Assembly: GCF_030403745.1 (NCBI RefSeq)
Contig: NZ_JAQMWP010000017.1
Location: 161,567 to 225,566, forward strand
DNA from: Streptomyces sp. S.PB5
GTDB taxonomy: Bacteria; Actinomycetota; Actinomycetes; Streptomycetales; Streptomycetaceae
Length of the DNA: 64,000 nucleotides
Direction: 5' to 3'
Shown: in pieces, positions 48,148 to 57,895 of the stretch
Layout: each line of letters starts with the position of its first letter
Position numbering within the stretch: position 1 is the first letter of the stretch
The notes under the pieces: generated by a model
Seen by the model: only the letters and a program-made list of their open reading frames with translations
What the model was told of the DNA's origin: nothing
Database searches by the model: none
Program-made: the position numbers and the translations under genes

Positions 48148-49178
48148 TGACTGCGACCCAACGGGGCGCACCCCCCACAGGTGTGCCCTTGCGTGCCTTC
48201 CGGCACATACCGTTCTTTCTGACCGGCCTCGCGGCCCTGACCCTCTGCACCGCCCTCAGCCTCGCCCTCGGCGCCCGCTCGGTGCCGCTGTCCACGGTGG
48301 CCGACGCCCTCTTCGGCGACGCCCATGGACGGGACGCCCTCGTGGTGACCGGGCTGCGGCTGCCGCGCACCGTCATCGGCCTCGCGGTCGGTGCCGCGCT
48401 CGGCGTCGCCGGGGCCGTCGCCCAGGGCATCACCCGCAACCCGCTCGCCTCCCCCACGACCCTCGGCATCAACGCGGGCGCCGGTTTCGCGGTCGTCGTC
48501 GCGATCTTCGCGCTGAAGCTCAACGACCCCGTCGAGTACGTGTGGTTCGCGTTCGCGGGCGCCGCGGGCGCCGCCCTGTTCGCCACCGCGCTGTCCCGGC
48601 GCGCCGGGGACATCGATCCCGTACGGCTCGCGCTGGGCGGCACCGTGCTTCAACTCGTGCTGTTCTCCTGGACATCGGCCGTGATGCTCATGAACCAGCG
48701 CACGCTCGACGAGGCCCGCTTCTGGCTCGCCGGGTCGCTGTCCGGGCGTCCCCTCGACACGCTGTGGCCGGTACTGCCGACCCTGCTGCTCGGGATCGTG
48801 GTCGCGCTGGCCGTCTCCCCCGCCCTCAACGCCCTTGCGCTGGGCGACGATTCGGCCCAGGCCCTGGGTGTCCCGGTGGCCCGGATCCGGCTGGCCGGCG
48901 GCATCGCGGTCGTCCTGCTCGCCGGCTCCGCGGTCGCGGTCGCCGGGCCGGTCGCCTTCATCGGGCTCGCCGCACCGCATCTCGTCCGTCCGCTGCTCGG
49001 CGGCGACCACCGGCTGCTGGTGCCGGGCTGTCTGATCGCCGGTCCGCTGCTGCTGCTCTGCGCCGATGTGCTCGGGCGGATGGTGCTGCGCCCCTCGGAA
49101 CTGGAGGTCGGCATCGTGACCGCGTTCCTCGGCGCGCCCCTGCTGGCGCTGCTGGCCCGGAAGGTGGCGACACGGTGA
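48147..49178 (+). CDS. Ferric-siderophore ABC permease, FecCD family (first)
   Basis: 343 residues, about ten helices: PRTVIGLAVGAALGVAGAVAQGITRNPLASPTTLGINAGAG and PVAFIGLAAPHLVRPLLGGDHR are hallmark FecCD/BtuC segments. First gene of a nine-gene colinear iron operon, directly behind the iron box. GTG 48147 may be translated from a leaderless transcript. Forms the membrane pore with the next gene. Confidence 0.92.
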   Translation: MTATQRGAPPTGVPLRAFRHIPFFLTGLAALTLCTALSLALGARSVPLSTVADALFGDAHGRDALVVTGLRLPRTVIGLAVGAALGVAGAVAQGITRNPLASPTTLGINAGAGFAVVVAIFALKLNDPVEYVWFAFAGAAGAALFATALSRRAGDIDPVRLALGGTVLQLVLFSWTSAVMLMNQRTLDEARFWLAGSLSGRPLDTLWPVLPTLLLGIVVALAVSPALNALALGDDSAQALGVPVARIRLAGGIAVVLLAGSAVAVAGPVAFIGLAAPHLVRPLLGGDHRLLVPGCLIAGPLLLLCADVLGRMVLRPSELEVGIVTAFLGAPLLALLARKVATR

Positions 49179-50188
49179 ACCGGGTCACAACACGCATACG
49201 CGTTCTCGCCTTCGCCGGCACCGCTCTCGTCGCGCTCTTCGTGCTGCTCACCGTCTCCCTGACGACCGGTGAGATGCGGATCCCGGCGGTCACCGCACTG
49301 CGCGCGCTGGCCGGGCTCGGCGATGCCGGCGATGTGCTGGTGGTGCAGCAGTTCCGGGCGCCCCGGTCCGTGGCGGCGATCGCCGGCGGGGCCGGGCTCG
49401 GTGTGGCGGGCTGTGTGCTGCAGCGGCTGTTCCGCAACCCTCTGGCCTCCCCCGACGTCATGGGGGTGACCGGCGGTGCCTCGCTGGGCGCGGTCGCGCT
49501 GATCGCCGCCGGGGCCTCGCAGACACTGGTGCCGGTCGGCGCGCTGGGCGGGGGTCTCCTCGCCGCGCTGCTCCTCGGCGTGTTCGCCTGGGGTTCCGGG
49601 CTCGCCGTCACCCGCCTCGTGCTCACCGGGCTCGCCGTGCAGGCGGGGCTCGCCGCCGCCGTCAACCTGATGATCGTGCGCTTCCCGGCGGAGCTCGCCG
49701 GATCGGCCCTGCAGTGGACGACCGGTTCGGTGTACGGGCGGACCTGGACCGAGGTGTGGGGAGCGGGCGGTGCCATGGTCCTCGCGCTGGCCGCCGCCCT
49801 GGTACTGCACCGCCGGCTGGCCGTGCTCGACCTCGGGGACGATTCGGCGGGCGCCCTCGGCCTGCGCACCTCCACCGCCCGCCTGCAACTGCTCGTCCTC
49901 GCCGTGGTGCTGGCCTCGCTCGCCGCCGCGCTCGCCGGGCCCGTGACCTTCGTGGCGCTCGCGGTGCCGCACATCGTGCGGTTCCTCACCGGGCCCCCGA
50001 CCGCCGCGTCACTGGCGCTGGCCGGTCTCACCGGCGCGGTGCTGCTGCTCGCCTCCGACCTGGTGGTGCAGCACCTGCTGCCGATCGAAGGGCTGCCGGT
50101 GGGAGCGGTCACCGCGACCCTCGGAGCGCCCTGGCTGCTGGTGCTGATGCTCCGGCAGAGCTCACCCGTGAACAGGAGCCACGCATGA
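49175..50188 (+). CDS. Ferric-siderophore ABC permease, FecCD family (second)
   Basis: 337 residues: APRSVAAIAGGAGLGVAGCVLQRLFRNPLASPDVMGVTGGASLGA and GPVTFVALAVPHIVRFLTG are FecCD signatures. GTG 49175 overlaps the stop of the first permease (GTGA). The two permeases would form a heterodimeric channel, as in FepD/FepG. Confidence 0.92.
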   Translation: MNRVTTRIRVLAFAGTALVALFVLLTVSLTTGEMRIPAVTALRALAGLGDAGDVLVVQQFRAPRSVAAIAGGAGLGVAGCVLQRLFRNPLASPDVMGVTGGASLGAVALIAAGASQTLVPVGALGGGLLAALLLGVFAWGSGLAVTRLVLTGLAVQAGLAAAVNLMIVRFPAELAGSALQWTTGSVYGRTWTEVWGAGGAMVLALAAALVLHRRLAVLDLGDDSAGALGLRTSTARLQLLVLAVVLASLAAALAGPVTFVALAVPHIVRFLTGPPTAASLALAGLTGAVLLLASDLVVQHLLPIEGLPVGAVTATLGAPWLLVLMLRQSSPVNRSHA

Positions 50189-51024
50189 AGGCCGGACCGC
50201 AGACCCCGGTGGACACCCTCAACCAGCTCGCCACCCGGTCCCTCGACCTCCGCTACGGCGACCGTCTGGTCGTCGGCGGCCTCGATCTCACCCTGCCCGG
50301 CGGGGCCGTGACCGCGATCGTCGGCCCCAACGCCTGCGGCAAGTCGACCCTGTTGCGGGGGCTGAGCCGACTGCTCGCCCCGGCCGCCGGTACGGTCACC
50401 CTCGACGGCTCCGACATCCACCGCATGCCGGCCAAGTCCCTGGCGCTGCGGATGGGTCTGCTGCCGCAGCAGCCGGTCACGCCCGAGGCGATCACCGTGG
50501 AGGCGCTCGTACGGCTCGGCCGCTATCCGCATCAGCGGCTGCTGAGCCCCTGGTCGGCCGCCGACCAGAAGGCGGTGGACGAGGCCCTGGAGCGCACCGG
50601 CACCACCGCCCTGCGCGACCAGCCGGTGGACCGGCTCTCCGGCGGTCAGCGGCAACGGGCCTGGATCGCGCTGGCGCTGGCCCAGGACACCGAACTGCTC
50701 CTGCTCGACGAGCCGACCACCTTCCTCGACCTGCGGCACCAGCTCGACGTCCTCGATCTGGTGGCCGCCCTGCACGCCGAGGCGGGCCGCACCGTGGTGA
50801 TGGTGCTGCACGACCTCGGACAGGCCGCCCGTTACGCGGACCACATGGTGGTCCTCAAGGACGGCCGGCTCGCCGCCGCCGGAGCCCCGGCGGACGTCCT
50901 CGACGCGGAGCTGGTGAAGTCCGTGTTCGACGTGGACTGCCGGGTCATTCCCGACCCGGAGACCGGCACCCCGCTGGTCGTCCCGAAGAGCAGTGTGGTG
51001 CGGCGCTCCGCCGCCACCGCCTGA
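50185..51024 (+). CDS. Ferric-siderophore ABC transporter ATPase (FecE/FepC type)
   Basis: 279 residues: Walker A GPNACGKSTLLRGLSRLL, LPQQPVTPEAITVEALVRLGRYPHQ (the Q-loop region typical of iron importers), signature LSGGQRQRAWIALALAQD, Walker B LLLLDEPTTFLDL. ATG 50185 overlaps the previous stop (ATGA) and has AGGAG 7 nt upstream. Energises siderophore uptake. Confidence 0.94.
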   Translation: MKAGPQTPVDTLNQLATRSLDLRYGDRLVVGGLDLTLPGGAVTAIVGPNACGKSTLLRGLSRLLAPAAGTVTLDGSDIHRMPAKSLALRMGLLPQQPVTPEAITVEALVRLGRYPHQRLLSPWSAADQKAVDEALERTGTTALRDQPVDRLSGGQRQRAWIALALAQDTELLLLDEPTTFLDLRHQLDVLDLVAALHAEAGRTVVMVLHDLGQAARYADHMVVLKDGRLAAAGAPADVLDAELVKSVFDVDCRVIPDPETGTPLVVPKSSVVRRSAATA

Positions 51025-51056
51025 TCAACTCCCTACCAAGAAAGAGCCGCCCCCCC

Positions 51057-52076
51057 ATGTCCCACCGCTTCGCCATGCCCGGAATCCGCCGGATTCTGGC
51101 CCCGCTGCTCGCCGTGACCCTCGGTACGGCCGCCCTGGTCGCTTGCGGCGGCTCGGAGTCCGACGACACCGCCACCGCCGCAAAGCCCGCCGCCGACTCG
51201 GGTGCCTTCCCGCGCACCCTCAAGACCGCCATGGGCGACGTGAAGATCCCCTCCCAGCCCAAGCGGGTCGTCGTCCTCGACACCGGTGAGCTGGACGACG
51301 TCACGCTCCTCGGCATCGACCCGGTCGGCGCGGTCGCCCCGCACTTCAAGACCGAGGGCGGCTTCCCGACGTACCTCAAGGGCGAGTTGAAGAACACCGC
51401 CGACGTCGGCCCGCTCCTGGAGCCCAACCTGGAGAAGATCGCCTCGCTGAAGCCCGATCTGATCCTGTCCTCCAAGATCCGGCACGAGAAGGTCTACGAC
51501 AAGCTCAGCGCCATCGCCCCCACCGTCTTCACCGAGACCACCGGCGGCGTGTGGAAGGACAACCTCAAGGTCCACGCCGAGGCGCTGGGCCTGGAGAAGG
51601 AGGCCGCGGCCAAGCTCGACGAGTACGAGACGCAGGCCAAGGCGCTGGGTGAGGCCATCAGGAAGAAGGACGGCGGCACCATGCCGACCGCGTCCGTGGT
51701 CCGCTTCATCGCCGGCCCGACCCGCCTCTACCAGTCCAACTCCTACAGCGGTGTCGTCCTGAACGACATCGGCTTCAAGCGGCCCTCCTCGCAGGTCTCC
51801 ACCGACCCCGAGGTCACGATGAAGGACGTCAGCCCGGAGCAGATCGACCAGGCCGACGCCGACCTGATCTTCGTCACCTCCGCCGACGTGGACGACAAGA
51901 CGCAGAAGAAGCAGGTCACTTCGAACCCCGTGTGGAAGTCCCTGCCGGCCGTCAAGGACGGCAAGGTCTTCGAGGTTCCCGACGAGACGTGGATGTCCGG
52001 CATCGGCGTCCAGGCCGCCGAGCAGATGCTCGCGGACGTGGCGAAGGACACCGGCGTCGAACTCCCCGCCAAGTAA
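51057..52076 (+). CDS. Iron-siderophore substrate-binding lipoprotein
   Basis: 339 residues. Lipoprotein signal with lipidated Cys30 (GTAALVACGG), then a type III periplasmic-binding fold: RVVVLDTGELDDVTLLGIDPVGA, KIASLKPDLILSSKIRHEKVYDKLSAIAPTVF and a C-terminal DKTQKKQVTSNPVWKSLPAVKDGKVFEV. Captures the ferric siderophore at the membrane surface for the FecCD permeases. Begins 32 bp after the ATPase gene. Confidence 0.92.
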   Translation: MSHRFAMPGIRRILAPLLAVTLGTAALVACGGSESDDTATAAKPAADSGAFPRTLKTAMGDVKIPSQPKRVVVLDTGELDDVTLLGIDPVGAVAPHFKTEGGFPTYLKGELKNTADVGPLLEPNLEKIASLKPDLILSSKIRHEKVYDKLSAIAPTVFTETTGGVWKDNLKVHAEALGLEKEAAAKLDEYETQAKALGEAIRKKDGGTMPTASVVRFIAGPTRLYQSNSYSGVVLNDIGFKRPSSQVSTDPEVTMKDVSPEQIDQADADLIFVTSADVDDKTQKKQVTSNPVWKSLPAVKDGKVFEVPDETWMSGIGVQAAEQMLADVAKDTGVELPAK

Positions 52077-52089
52077 CTCCCGCTGAATC

Positions 52090-52123
52090 GGGGCGGGCCG
52101 CAGCCATGGGCCGGGCCCGCCCC
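52090..52123 (+). terminator. Hairpin separating uptake and biosynthesis genes
   Basis: GGGGCGGGCC (52090-52099) and GGCCCGCCCC (52114-52123) pair perfectly with a 14-nt loop, followed by TT. It lies in the 86-bp gap between the binding protein and the ATP-grasp gene. Partial termination here could set the ratio of importer to biosynthetic transcripts. Confidence 0.6.
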
Positions 52124-52162
52124 TTCAACCCCCCACCCGCTAGCGGAAGTTCCCCACCACCC

Positions 52163-53338
52163 ATGCGTCTGTACCTGCTTGCCCTCAACCCGACCGACTC
52201 CGTGACCGAGGGCTTCCTGCCCGCGGCCGCCCGGCTCGGCCTGGACGTCACCGTCCTCACCGACCAGCCCGACGCCCACCGCGCCGTGTATCCGGACATC
52301 GAGGTCCTGGAGTGCGACGTCCGCGACTTCCGGGCCGTCGTCACCCGCGTCTCCACCCACCACCGCCCCGACGCGGTGTTCACCAACAGCGACCACCTCC
52401 AGACCCAGGCCGCCCTCGCCGCCGCCTACTTCGGGCTCCCCGGCAAGGACTGGCGGGCCACCCTGCGCTGCAAGGACAAGGCCGAGATGCGCCGTCGTCT
52501 CGCCGCGGCGGGCGTGGACACCGTGTGGTCGGCCGAGCTCACCGGACCGGCCGCCCTGCCGGACGCCCCGTACCCGTGTGTCGTCAAGCCGCGCGAGGGC
52601 GTGGCCAGCGAGGACGTCGTCCTGGTCGACACCGCCGAGGACCTGTTCACCCGCTCCAAGGAGATCCTCGACCGGCGTCCCGGTGCCGTCCTGGTCGTCG
52701 AGGAGTACCTCCCCGGCGAGCTGTACACCCTGGAGACCCTCGGGGACGGACGGACCCGGCACGTCCTCGGCGGTTTCCACACCGAGCTGTCGCCGCCGCC
52801 GTACTTCATCGAGGAGCGCCTCACCTTCGTCCCCGCCCACCCCGAGGCCGTCGTCGGGCAGATCCTCGCCCAACTGGACGCGCTCGGGGTGGGCTTCGGG
52901 GCCTGTCACACCGAGTTCGTGGTCCACGAGGGGCGGGCCCGGATCATCGAGGTCAACTACCGGGCCATCGGCGACCAGTGCGATCTGCTGCTGGCGCGCC
53001 TGCTTCAGATCCCGCTCTTCGAGCACATCCTCCGCGCCCATCTGGGCGAGCCGCTCCCCGCGGACCTCGGGGCGCGCCGGGACGGTGCCGCCCGTCTGGA
53101 GTATCCGTGCGCCGAGCGCCCGGGCCTCCTCACCGAGGCACCCGCCGCAACGGAACTGACCGTCGACGGCGTCCACCTGACGTACCGTCCGCTGCGCGCG
53201 ACGGGCGAGCGGCACGAGCTGTACCGCACCAACCGGGACTACCTCGGCGTCCTGCGGGCCGTCGGCACCGACCAGCCGACGGTGGACCGGGTGACGGCCG
53301 GATTCCTGGCGGGCCTGCGCTGGGAGATCCAGCCGTGA
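52163..53338 (+). CDS. ATP-grasp ligase of siderophore biosynthesis (PvsA-like)
   Basis: 391 residues, ATP-grasp carboxylate-amine ligase: RCKDKAEMRRRLAAAGVDTVWSAE, PYPCVVKPREGVASEDVVLV (nucleotide-binding Lys and loop), VVEEYLPGELYTLETLG and ARIIEVNYRAIGD (metal-binding E--N). First of five biosynthetic genes. In the vibrioferrin pathway the positionally equivalent PvsA joins an amino acid in an ATP-dependent amide bond; the same role is inferred here. ATG 52163 has only a weak GGAAG ribosome site. Confidence 0.82.
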   Translation: MRLYLLALNPTDSVTEGFLPAAARLGLDVTVLTDQPDAHRAVYPDIEVLECDVRDFRAVVTRVSTHHRPDAVFTNSDHLQTQAALAAAYFGLPGKDWRATLRCKDKAEMRRRLAAAGVDTVWSAELTGPAALPDAPYPCVVKPREGVASEDVVLVDTAEDLFTRSKEILDRRPGAVLVVEEYLPGELYTLETLGDGRTRHVLGGFHTELSPPPYFIEERLTFVPAHPEAVVGQILAQLDALGVGFGACHTEFVVHEGRARIIEVNYRAIGDQCDLLLARLLQIPLFEHILRAHLGEPLPADLGARRDGAARLEYPCAERPGLLTEAPAATELTVDGVHLTYRPLRATGERHELYRTNRDYLGVLRAVGTDQPTVDRVTAGFLAGLRWEIQP

Positions 53339-54999
53339 CGGCCGGTACGACCCGAGCCGAAGCGATCTGTGACGCACAGCTGCTGACCCGCGTCCTCAGC
53401 GCCCTCCTCCGCGAGGACGTCGCGGGCCTGCGCACCCGCAGCACCCTCGTCGACCACCCGGACGGCCCCTGGCTCCGGCTGCCCGCCGAAGGCGACGCGC
53501 TCCTGCTGCCCGTCACCGAGGACGGGTTCCAGTGCGAGTACGCCGCCCGGCTGCCGCTGCTGGTCCGCGAGTCGGACGGCGCCGAGCTGACCTCGCACGA
53601 CACCGTCCTCAGCGCACTGCGCGCACTCGCCGACCCCGTCGACCGCGCGGGCTACGACGCCTTCGCCGAGGAGTGCCGGCAGACGCTGGCCACCATGCGG
53701 CTGCACGCGACCTCACCCGTCGGCTTCGGTGCGGACCCCACCCGGTGGCCGCCGCTCGCGTACGACGCCCTCGCCGCCCGTCTCGACCATCCCGTGTATC
53801 CGACGGCACGCGGACGCGCGGGGCTCACCGAGGATCAACTGCGCGCATATGCACCGGAGTTCCACCCCCGGTTCGCCCTGCGCTGGCTGGCCGTGCCCCG
53901 CGAGTCCCTCACCCTCGCCGGCACCCTCCCGAAGTTCTGGCCCAGTTGCACCGACCTCGGGCTGGCGGCGGCCGAGGGCACCCATCTGCCCCTGCCGGTG
54001 CACCCGTTGACCGTGGACGCCCTGCGCGAGGCGGGCCTTCCCGAGGGTGCCCTGTTCGCCGACCGCGCCCACCTCGACGTCGTACCGACCCTGTCGATGC
54101 GCACCGTGGCCGTGGACGCGACGCACCACCTCAAACTCCCCCTCGCGACGTCCACGTTGGGCCTGCGCAACAAGCGGTCCATCAAGCCGGGCACCCTCGT
54201 CGACGGCGCGGCGGGACAGCGGCTCGTCGAGGCCGTGCTCGCCCGTGAACCCCGGTTCCGGGACTCGATCCTGCACGCCGACGAGACGACGTACGCCCAT
54301 GCCGGGCACGAGTTGCTGGCCGTGCTGTGCCGCCGCTTCCCGGTCGGCTTGGACGACGCCGAGGTCGTACCGCTGGCCGCCCTGCTCGCCGAAGCGCCCG
54401 ACGGACGGCTGGTCCTCGACCACCTGGCCGAGCGCTTCTACGGCGGTGACCCGCTCGCCCTCCTTGACGCCTTCCTGACGCTGCTCCTCGACTGGCAGAC
54501 CACGCTGTTCGGGTACGGCATCGCGCTGGAGTCGCACCAGCAGAACATCTCGCTGGTGCTGCGGCCCGGCGGTCTGCGGCTGCTGTTCAAGGACGACGAC
54601 GGGCCGCGGATCAACCCGAAGCGCCTGGGTGCGGTCCTGCCCGGCCCATGGGGTTTCGACGACGCCCGGACCCATGTCACCGGTGACGGGCCGGTGGCCG
54701 ACGTGTTCACGACCATCACCGTCCATCTGTGCGCGGGCGCCTACGCGTTCGGCCTCCCCCGGCACCGGAGAGCCCTGCTCGCTCTCGTACGCCAGCGGCT
54801 GAGCGAGGCGGTCGACCGGCTCGGCGGGGACGCGGGCGCCGCCCTGCGGGAGCGGGTGCTGGACGCGCCACGGCTCCCGGTGAAGGCGATGGTCACCGCC
54901 GGGACGCTGCTGTCCAAGGAGCGCTCGGGCGCGGCCGACATCAACAAGCACTACACCAGCGGGCCCAACTACCTGTTGCGCGAAGGGGGTTCGGCATGA
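53335..54999 (+). CDS. IucA/IucC-family NIS siderophore synthetase (PvsB-like)
   Basis: 554 residues. NRPS-independent siderophore synthetase: substrate/ATP segments LAGTLPKFWPSC, LPLPVHPLTVDALR and HHLKLPLATSTLGLRNKRSIKPG, and the catalytic ESHQQNISLVLRPGGLRLLFKDDDG. The C-terminal FhuF-like/IucA region ends in KEVRSG-like STLLSKERSGAADINKHYTSGPN. It condenses a citrate-type carboxylate with an amine or alcohol via an adenylate. GTG 53335 overlaps the previous stop (GTGA). Confidence 0.9.
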   Translation: MTAGTTRAEAICDAQLLTRVLSALLREDVAGLRTRSTLVDHPDGPWLRLPAEGDALLLPVTEDGFQCEYAARLPLLVRESDGAELTSHDTVLSALRALADPVDRAGYDAFAEECRQTLATMRLHATSPVGFGADPTRWPPLAYDALAARLDHPVYPTARGRAGLTEDQLRAYAPEFHPRFALRWLAVPRESLTLAGTLPKFWPSCTDLGLAAAEGTHLPLPVHPLTVDALREAGLPEGALFADRAHLDVVPTLSMRTVAVDATHHLKLPLATSTLGLRNKRSIKPGTLVDGAAGQRLVEAVLAREPRFRDSILHADETTYAHAGHELLAVLCRRFPVGLDDAEVVPLAALLAEAPDGRLVLDHLAERFYGGDPLALLDAFLTLLLDWQTTLFGYGIALESHQQNISLVLRPGGLRLLFKDDDGPRINPKRLGAVLPGPWGFDDARTHVTGDGPVADVFTTITVHLCAGAYAFGLPRHRRALLALVRQRLSEAVDRLGGDAGAALRERVLDAPRLPVKAMVTAGTLLSKERSGAADINKHYTSGPNYLLREGGSA

Positions 55000-56189
55000 G
55001 CGCCGAAACCCTCCGCATGCCCCGTCCGGCCTTCGGCCGCGGTCATGTGCACGCGGTGGCGGGCTGCTACTTCGTGGCGTCCTTCGCGGCCCTCGGCCTG
55101 CCCCCGTATCTCACCGAGATCCTCCCGGAGCTGGGCGACCGGGCGGCCCGCTGGGCGGGCGTGCTCTATGTCGTCCCGACCGTGTTCGGTGCGATCACGG
55201 CACCGCTGTGGGGCCGGCTCGCCGACCGGTACGGCCGTAAACGGCTGCTGTTGCGGGCCCAGTTGGGGCTCGCGGTGGCCTTCCTGATGGCCGGGTGGGC
55301 GGACTCGCTCGCCACCTTCACCCTCGCGCTCGTCCTCCAGGGCATCCTGGGCGGCACCTTCGCCGCCTCCAACGGCTATCTCGGCGCGGGCCTGGAGGGC
55401 CCGTCCCTGTCCAAGGCGCTCACCCTGATGCAGGGAAGCGCCCGGGCCGCGCTGGTGGTCGCGCCGATCGTGGTCGGCGCCCTGTCCGGCTGGCTGTCAC
55501 CGCACCGCCAGTACGCGCTGCTCGCCGTGCTGCCGCTCACGGCCGCTCTGCTGCTCGCGGCCCTGCCCGAGCCGGGGCCGGTCCGGCGCGAGAAGAGCGA
55601 GCCGGCCGTCGCCGCCGACCAGCCGCCTCCCGTGATGTCGCTCAAGGCGCTCTACGCGCTGGAGTTCACCTTCGTGTTCTCCACCGTGATCTCCTTCCCC
55701 TACCTCATCGCCCTCGTCGACGACCGGCTCCCGGGCACGTCACCGACGCTCTCCGGACTGCTCTTCGCCCTCCCCCACCTCTGCTATCTGGTCGCGGCCC
55801 TGACCGTGCACTCCGCCTTCCGCGACCGCCCCAGGGCCGGGATCGCGCTCGGCTTCGTCCTGATCGCGCTCGGTCTCGCCGGGCACGGTGCCGTCGACTC
55901 GCTGCCCGCGCTGATCGCCGTACGACTGCTGCTCGGCGCCGGACTCACCCTCGGCCTGGTGTGTCTCCAGGTCCTGGCCGCGGAGTGCGCCAAGGGCCGG
56001 GCGCCCGGCGGGATGTTCGGCTCGCTGGAGTTCTTCTCCAAGGCCGGCGCGGTCGCCGCCGGTCTCGCCGCGGCGGCCGGCAGCGCCCGGTTCGGACCCG
56101 CCGCGCCCGTCCTGACCGGCGCCGCCGTGGCCGCCGTCATCGCCGTCGCGACCCTCCTCCCCACCCTCACCCCCCGCTGGAGCCGCTGA
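54996..56189 (+). CDS. MFS siderophore exporter (PvsC-like)
   Basis: 397 residues, twelve helices. Motif A is seen as GRLADRYGRKRLLL, with LLFALPHLCYLVAALTVHSAFRDRPRAGIAL in the second half. ATG 54996 overlaps the synthetase stop (ATGA). Placed between the two synthetase genes exactly as the exporter gene pvsC is, so it is predicted to secrete the finished siderophore. Confidence 0.88.
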   Translation: MSAETLRMPRPAFGRGHVHAVAGCYFVASFAALGLPPYLTEILPELGDRAARWAGVLYVVPTVFGAITAPLWGRLADRYGRKRLLLRAQLGLAVAFLMAGWADSLATFTLALVLQGILGGTFAASNGYLGAGLEGPSLSKALTLMQGSARAALVVAPIVVGALSGWLSPHRQYALLAVLPLTAALLLAALPEPGPVRREKSEPAVAADQPPPVMSLKALYALEFTFVFSTVISFPYLIALVDDRLPGTSPTLSGLLFALPHLCYLVAALTVHSAFRDRPRAGIALGFVLIALGLAGHGAVDSLPALIAVRLLLGAGLTLGLVCLQVLAAECAKGRAPGGMFGSLEFFSKAGAVAAGLAAAAGSARFGPAAPVLTGAAVAAVIAVATLLPTLTPRWSR

Positions 56190-57895
56190 TGCCCTCGCTC
56201 ACCGTCCCCCAGACTCCCCCCGGGCGCACCCAACTGCCCACCGCCGACGAGGTGGTGGCGCACACCCTCCTCAACTGCCTGCTGCGCGAGGTCTCAGGAC
56301 CCGAGCACCAGACGGTCGTCACCGACGGCCGGCTCCTGCTGCGCCTGCCCCGCCGCGGAGTGCTGCTCCGGATCACACTGCGCCGCACCTCCCTCCTCGG
56401 CGCGCACCGGTTCACCGGCCCCGTGTCCGAGCAACGCGACGGCGACTGGGCGGAGCTGGACTGGCGCCGCCTCGCCGAGTACACGCACGACGAGCTGTCA
56501 CTGCGGACGGGGGTGCGCAACGAGGAGTTCCTGGAACAGGTCGTCTCCAGTCATGAGGCCGTCACGACCGCACTCGCGTCGGCGGGGACCTCCCGGACCG
56601 ACGCCTATCTCGCCTCCGAGCAGTCCCTGCTGTTCGGCCACCGCTTCCACCCCACCCCCAAGGCCCGCACCGGCGACCCGCGCGCCTGGTCCGCGTACGC
56701 GCCCGAGGCCGGGGCCGCCTTCCCGCTGCGTCATCTCGCCGTGCGCGAGCACCTGATCGCCGAGGAGTGCGCGCAGCCATCGGCCGCCGCGGCCCTGGAC
56801 CGGCTGCGCCCCGACCTCCCCGACGGCTACCGGCTGCTGCCCGCCCACCCCTGGCAGTACGACACGCTCCGCGGGCACCCGGCACTGAGCGCGGCGCTGG
56901 AGAGCGGCGACGTCCTGGACCTCGGCCCGGGCGGGCGGCCCTTCGCCGCGACCGCGTCCGTCCGCACCCTCTACGACGGGGAGACCTTCCTCAAGTTCAG
57001 CCTGAACGTGCGGATCACCAACTGCCTGCGCAAGAACAGCAGTTACGAGCTGTCCGGGGCCGTCGCCCTGACCCGTGTGCTGGCCCCGGCCCTGGCGGAC
57101 CTCGCCGGACGCTTCCCCGGCAGCGCGGTGCTCCGCGAGCCCGCCTACCGCACGCTCGCGCTGCCCGGCCCGGACGGCACACCGGACCGCGCCCTGTTCG
57201 AGGGCTTCGGTGTCATCGTCCGCGAAGGTCTGCCGAGCCGCCTCGCGCCGGGCACCACCGCCCTGCTGGCGGCCGCGGTGGCCGACGAGTACCCGAGCGG
57301 TGCCGCCCACATCTCCCGCCTCCTCGGCGCGGCGGACGAGCGGACGGCCCTCAAGTGGTGGTCGGCCTATCTGGACCTGCTCCTGCCGCCGGTCCTGGCC
57401 GCCTACTTCGACCACGGCCTGGTTCTCGAACCCCACCTCCAGAACGTCCTGGTCTGCGTGGACGCCGACGGCATGCCCGCCCAGGTCCTCTTCCGCGACC
57501 TGGAGGGCACCAAGCTCGTCCCCGAGCACCACGCCGACACGCTCGCCGCGCTGCCGCCCGAGGTCGCGGGCCCGATGACGTACGACGCCCGGCGCGGCTG
57601 GGACCGTGTCGTCTACTGTCTGCTGGTCAACCATGTGGCCGAGCTGCTGGCCGCCCTCGCCGATCTGCACCCGGGGGCGGAGGCCGCCCTCTGGGCCCGG
57701 GTCCGTGCGACGCTGCGCTCGTACGCCGACCAGCTCGGCTGCCCGCCCCGCCTGGCCGCCCTCCTCGCCGGTGTCCCCCTGCCCGCCAAGGCGAACCTCC
57801 TCACCCGCTGGGAGCGCAAGGCGGACCGTGAGGCCGGTTACGTCCGTCTGCCGTCCCCGCTCGCCGAGGACATCCTGACCGGGAGCACCCGATGA
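56189..57895 (+). CDS. IucA/IucC-family NIS siderophore synthetase (PvsD-like)
   Basis: 568 residues, second NIS synthetase of the operon: LLPAHPWQYD, TFLKFSLNVRITNCLRKNSSYEL and LEPHLQNVLVCVD with FRDLEGTKL are the classical IucA/IucC active-site segments (HPWQ, K-S-N-R-TN--R, H-QN, R-E). ATG 56189 shares one base with the exporter stop. Two synthetases of different subtype in one operon imply two condensations on the carboxylate core. Confidence 0.92.
   Translation: MPSLTVPQTPPGRTQLPTADEVVAHTLLNCLLREVSGPEHQTVVTDGRLLLRLPRRGVLLRITLRRTSLLGAHRFTGPVSEQRDGDWAELDWRRLAEYTHDELSLRTGVRNEEFLEQVVSSHEAVTTALASAGTSRTDAYLASEQSLLFGHRFHPTPKARTGDPRAWSAYAPEAGAAFPLRHLAVREHLIAEECAQPSAAAALDRLRPDLPDGYRLLPAHPWQYDTLRGHPALSAALESGDVLDLGPGGRPFAATASVRTLYDGETFLKFSLNVRITNCLRKNSSYELSGAVALTRVLAPALADLAGRFPGSAVLREPAYRTLALPGPDGTPDRALFEGFGVIVREGLPSRLAPGTTALLAAAVADEYPSGAAHISRLLGAADERTALKWWSAYLDLLLPPVLAAYFDHGLVLEPHLQNVLVCVDADGMPAQVLFRDLEGTKLVPEHHADTLAALPPEVAGPMTYDARRGWDRVVYCLLVNHVAELLAALADLHPGAEAALWARVRATLRSYADQLGCPPRLAALLAGVPLPAKANLLTRWERKADREAGYVRLPSPLAEDILTGSTR

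Noticed and set aside
55295..56188. Upstream extension of the second IucA/IucC frame into the exporter gene
   Set aside because: The extension is an Arg/Pro/Gly-rich shadow of the MFS gene; the real start is ATG 56189 overlapping the MFS stop.
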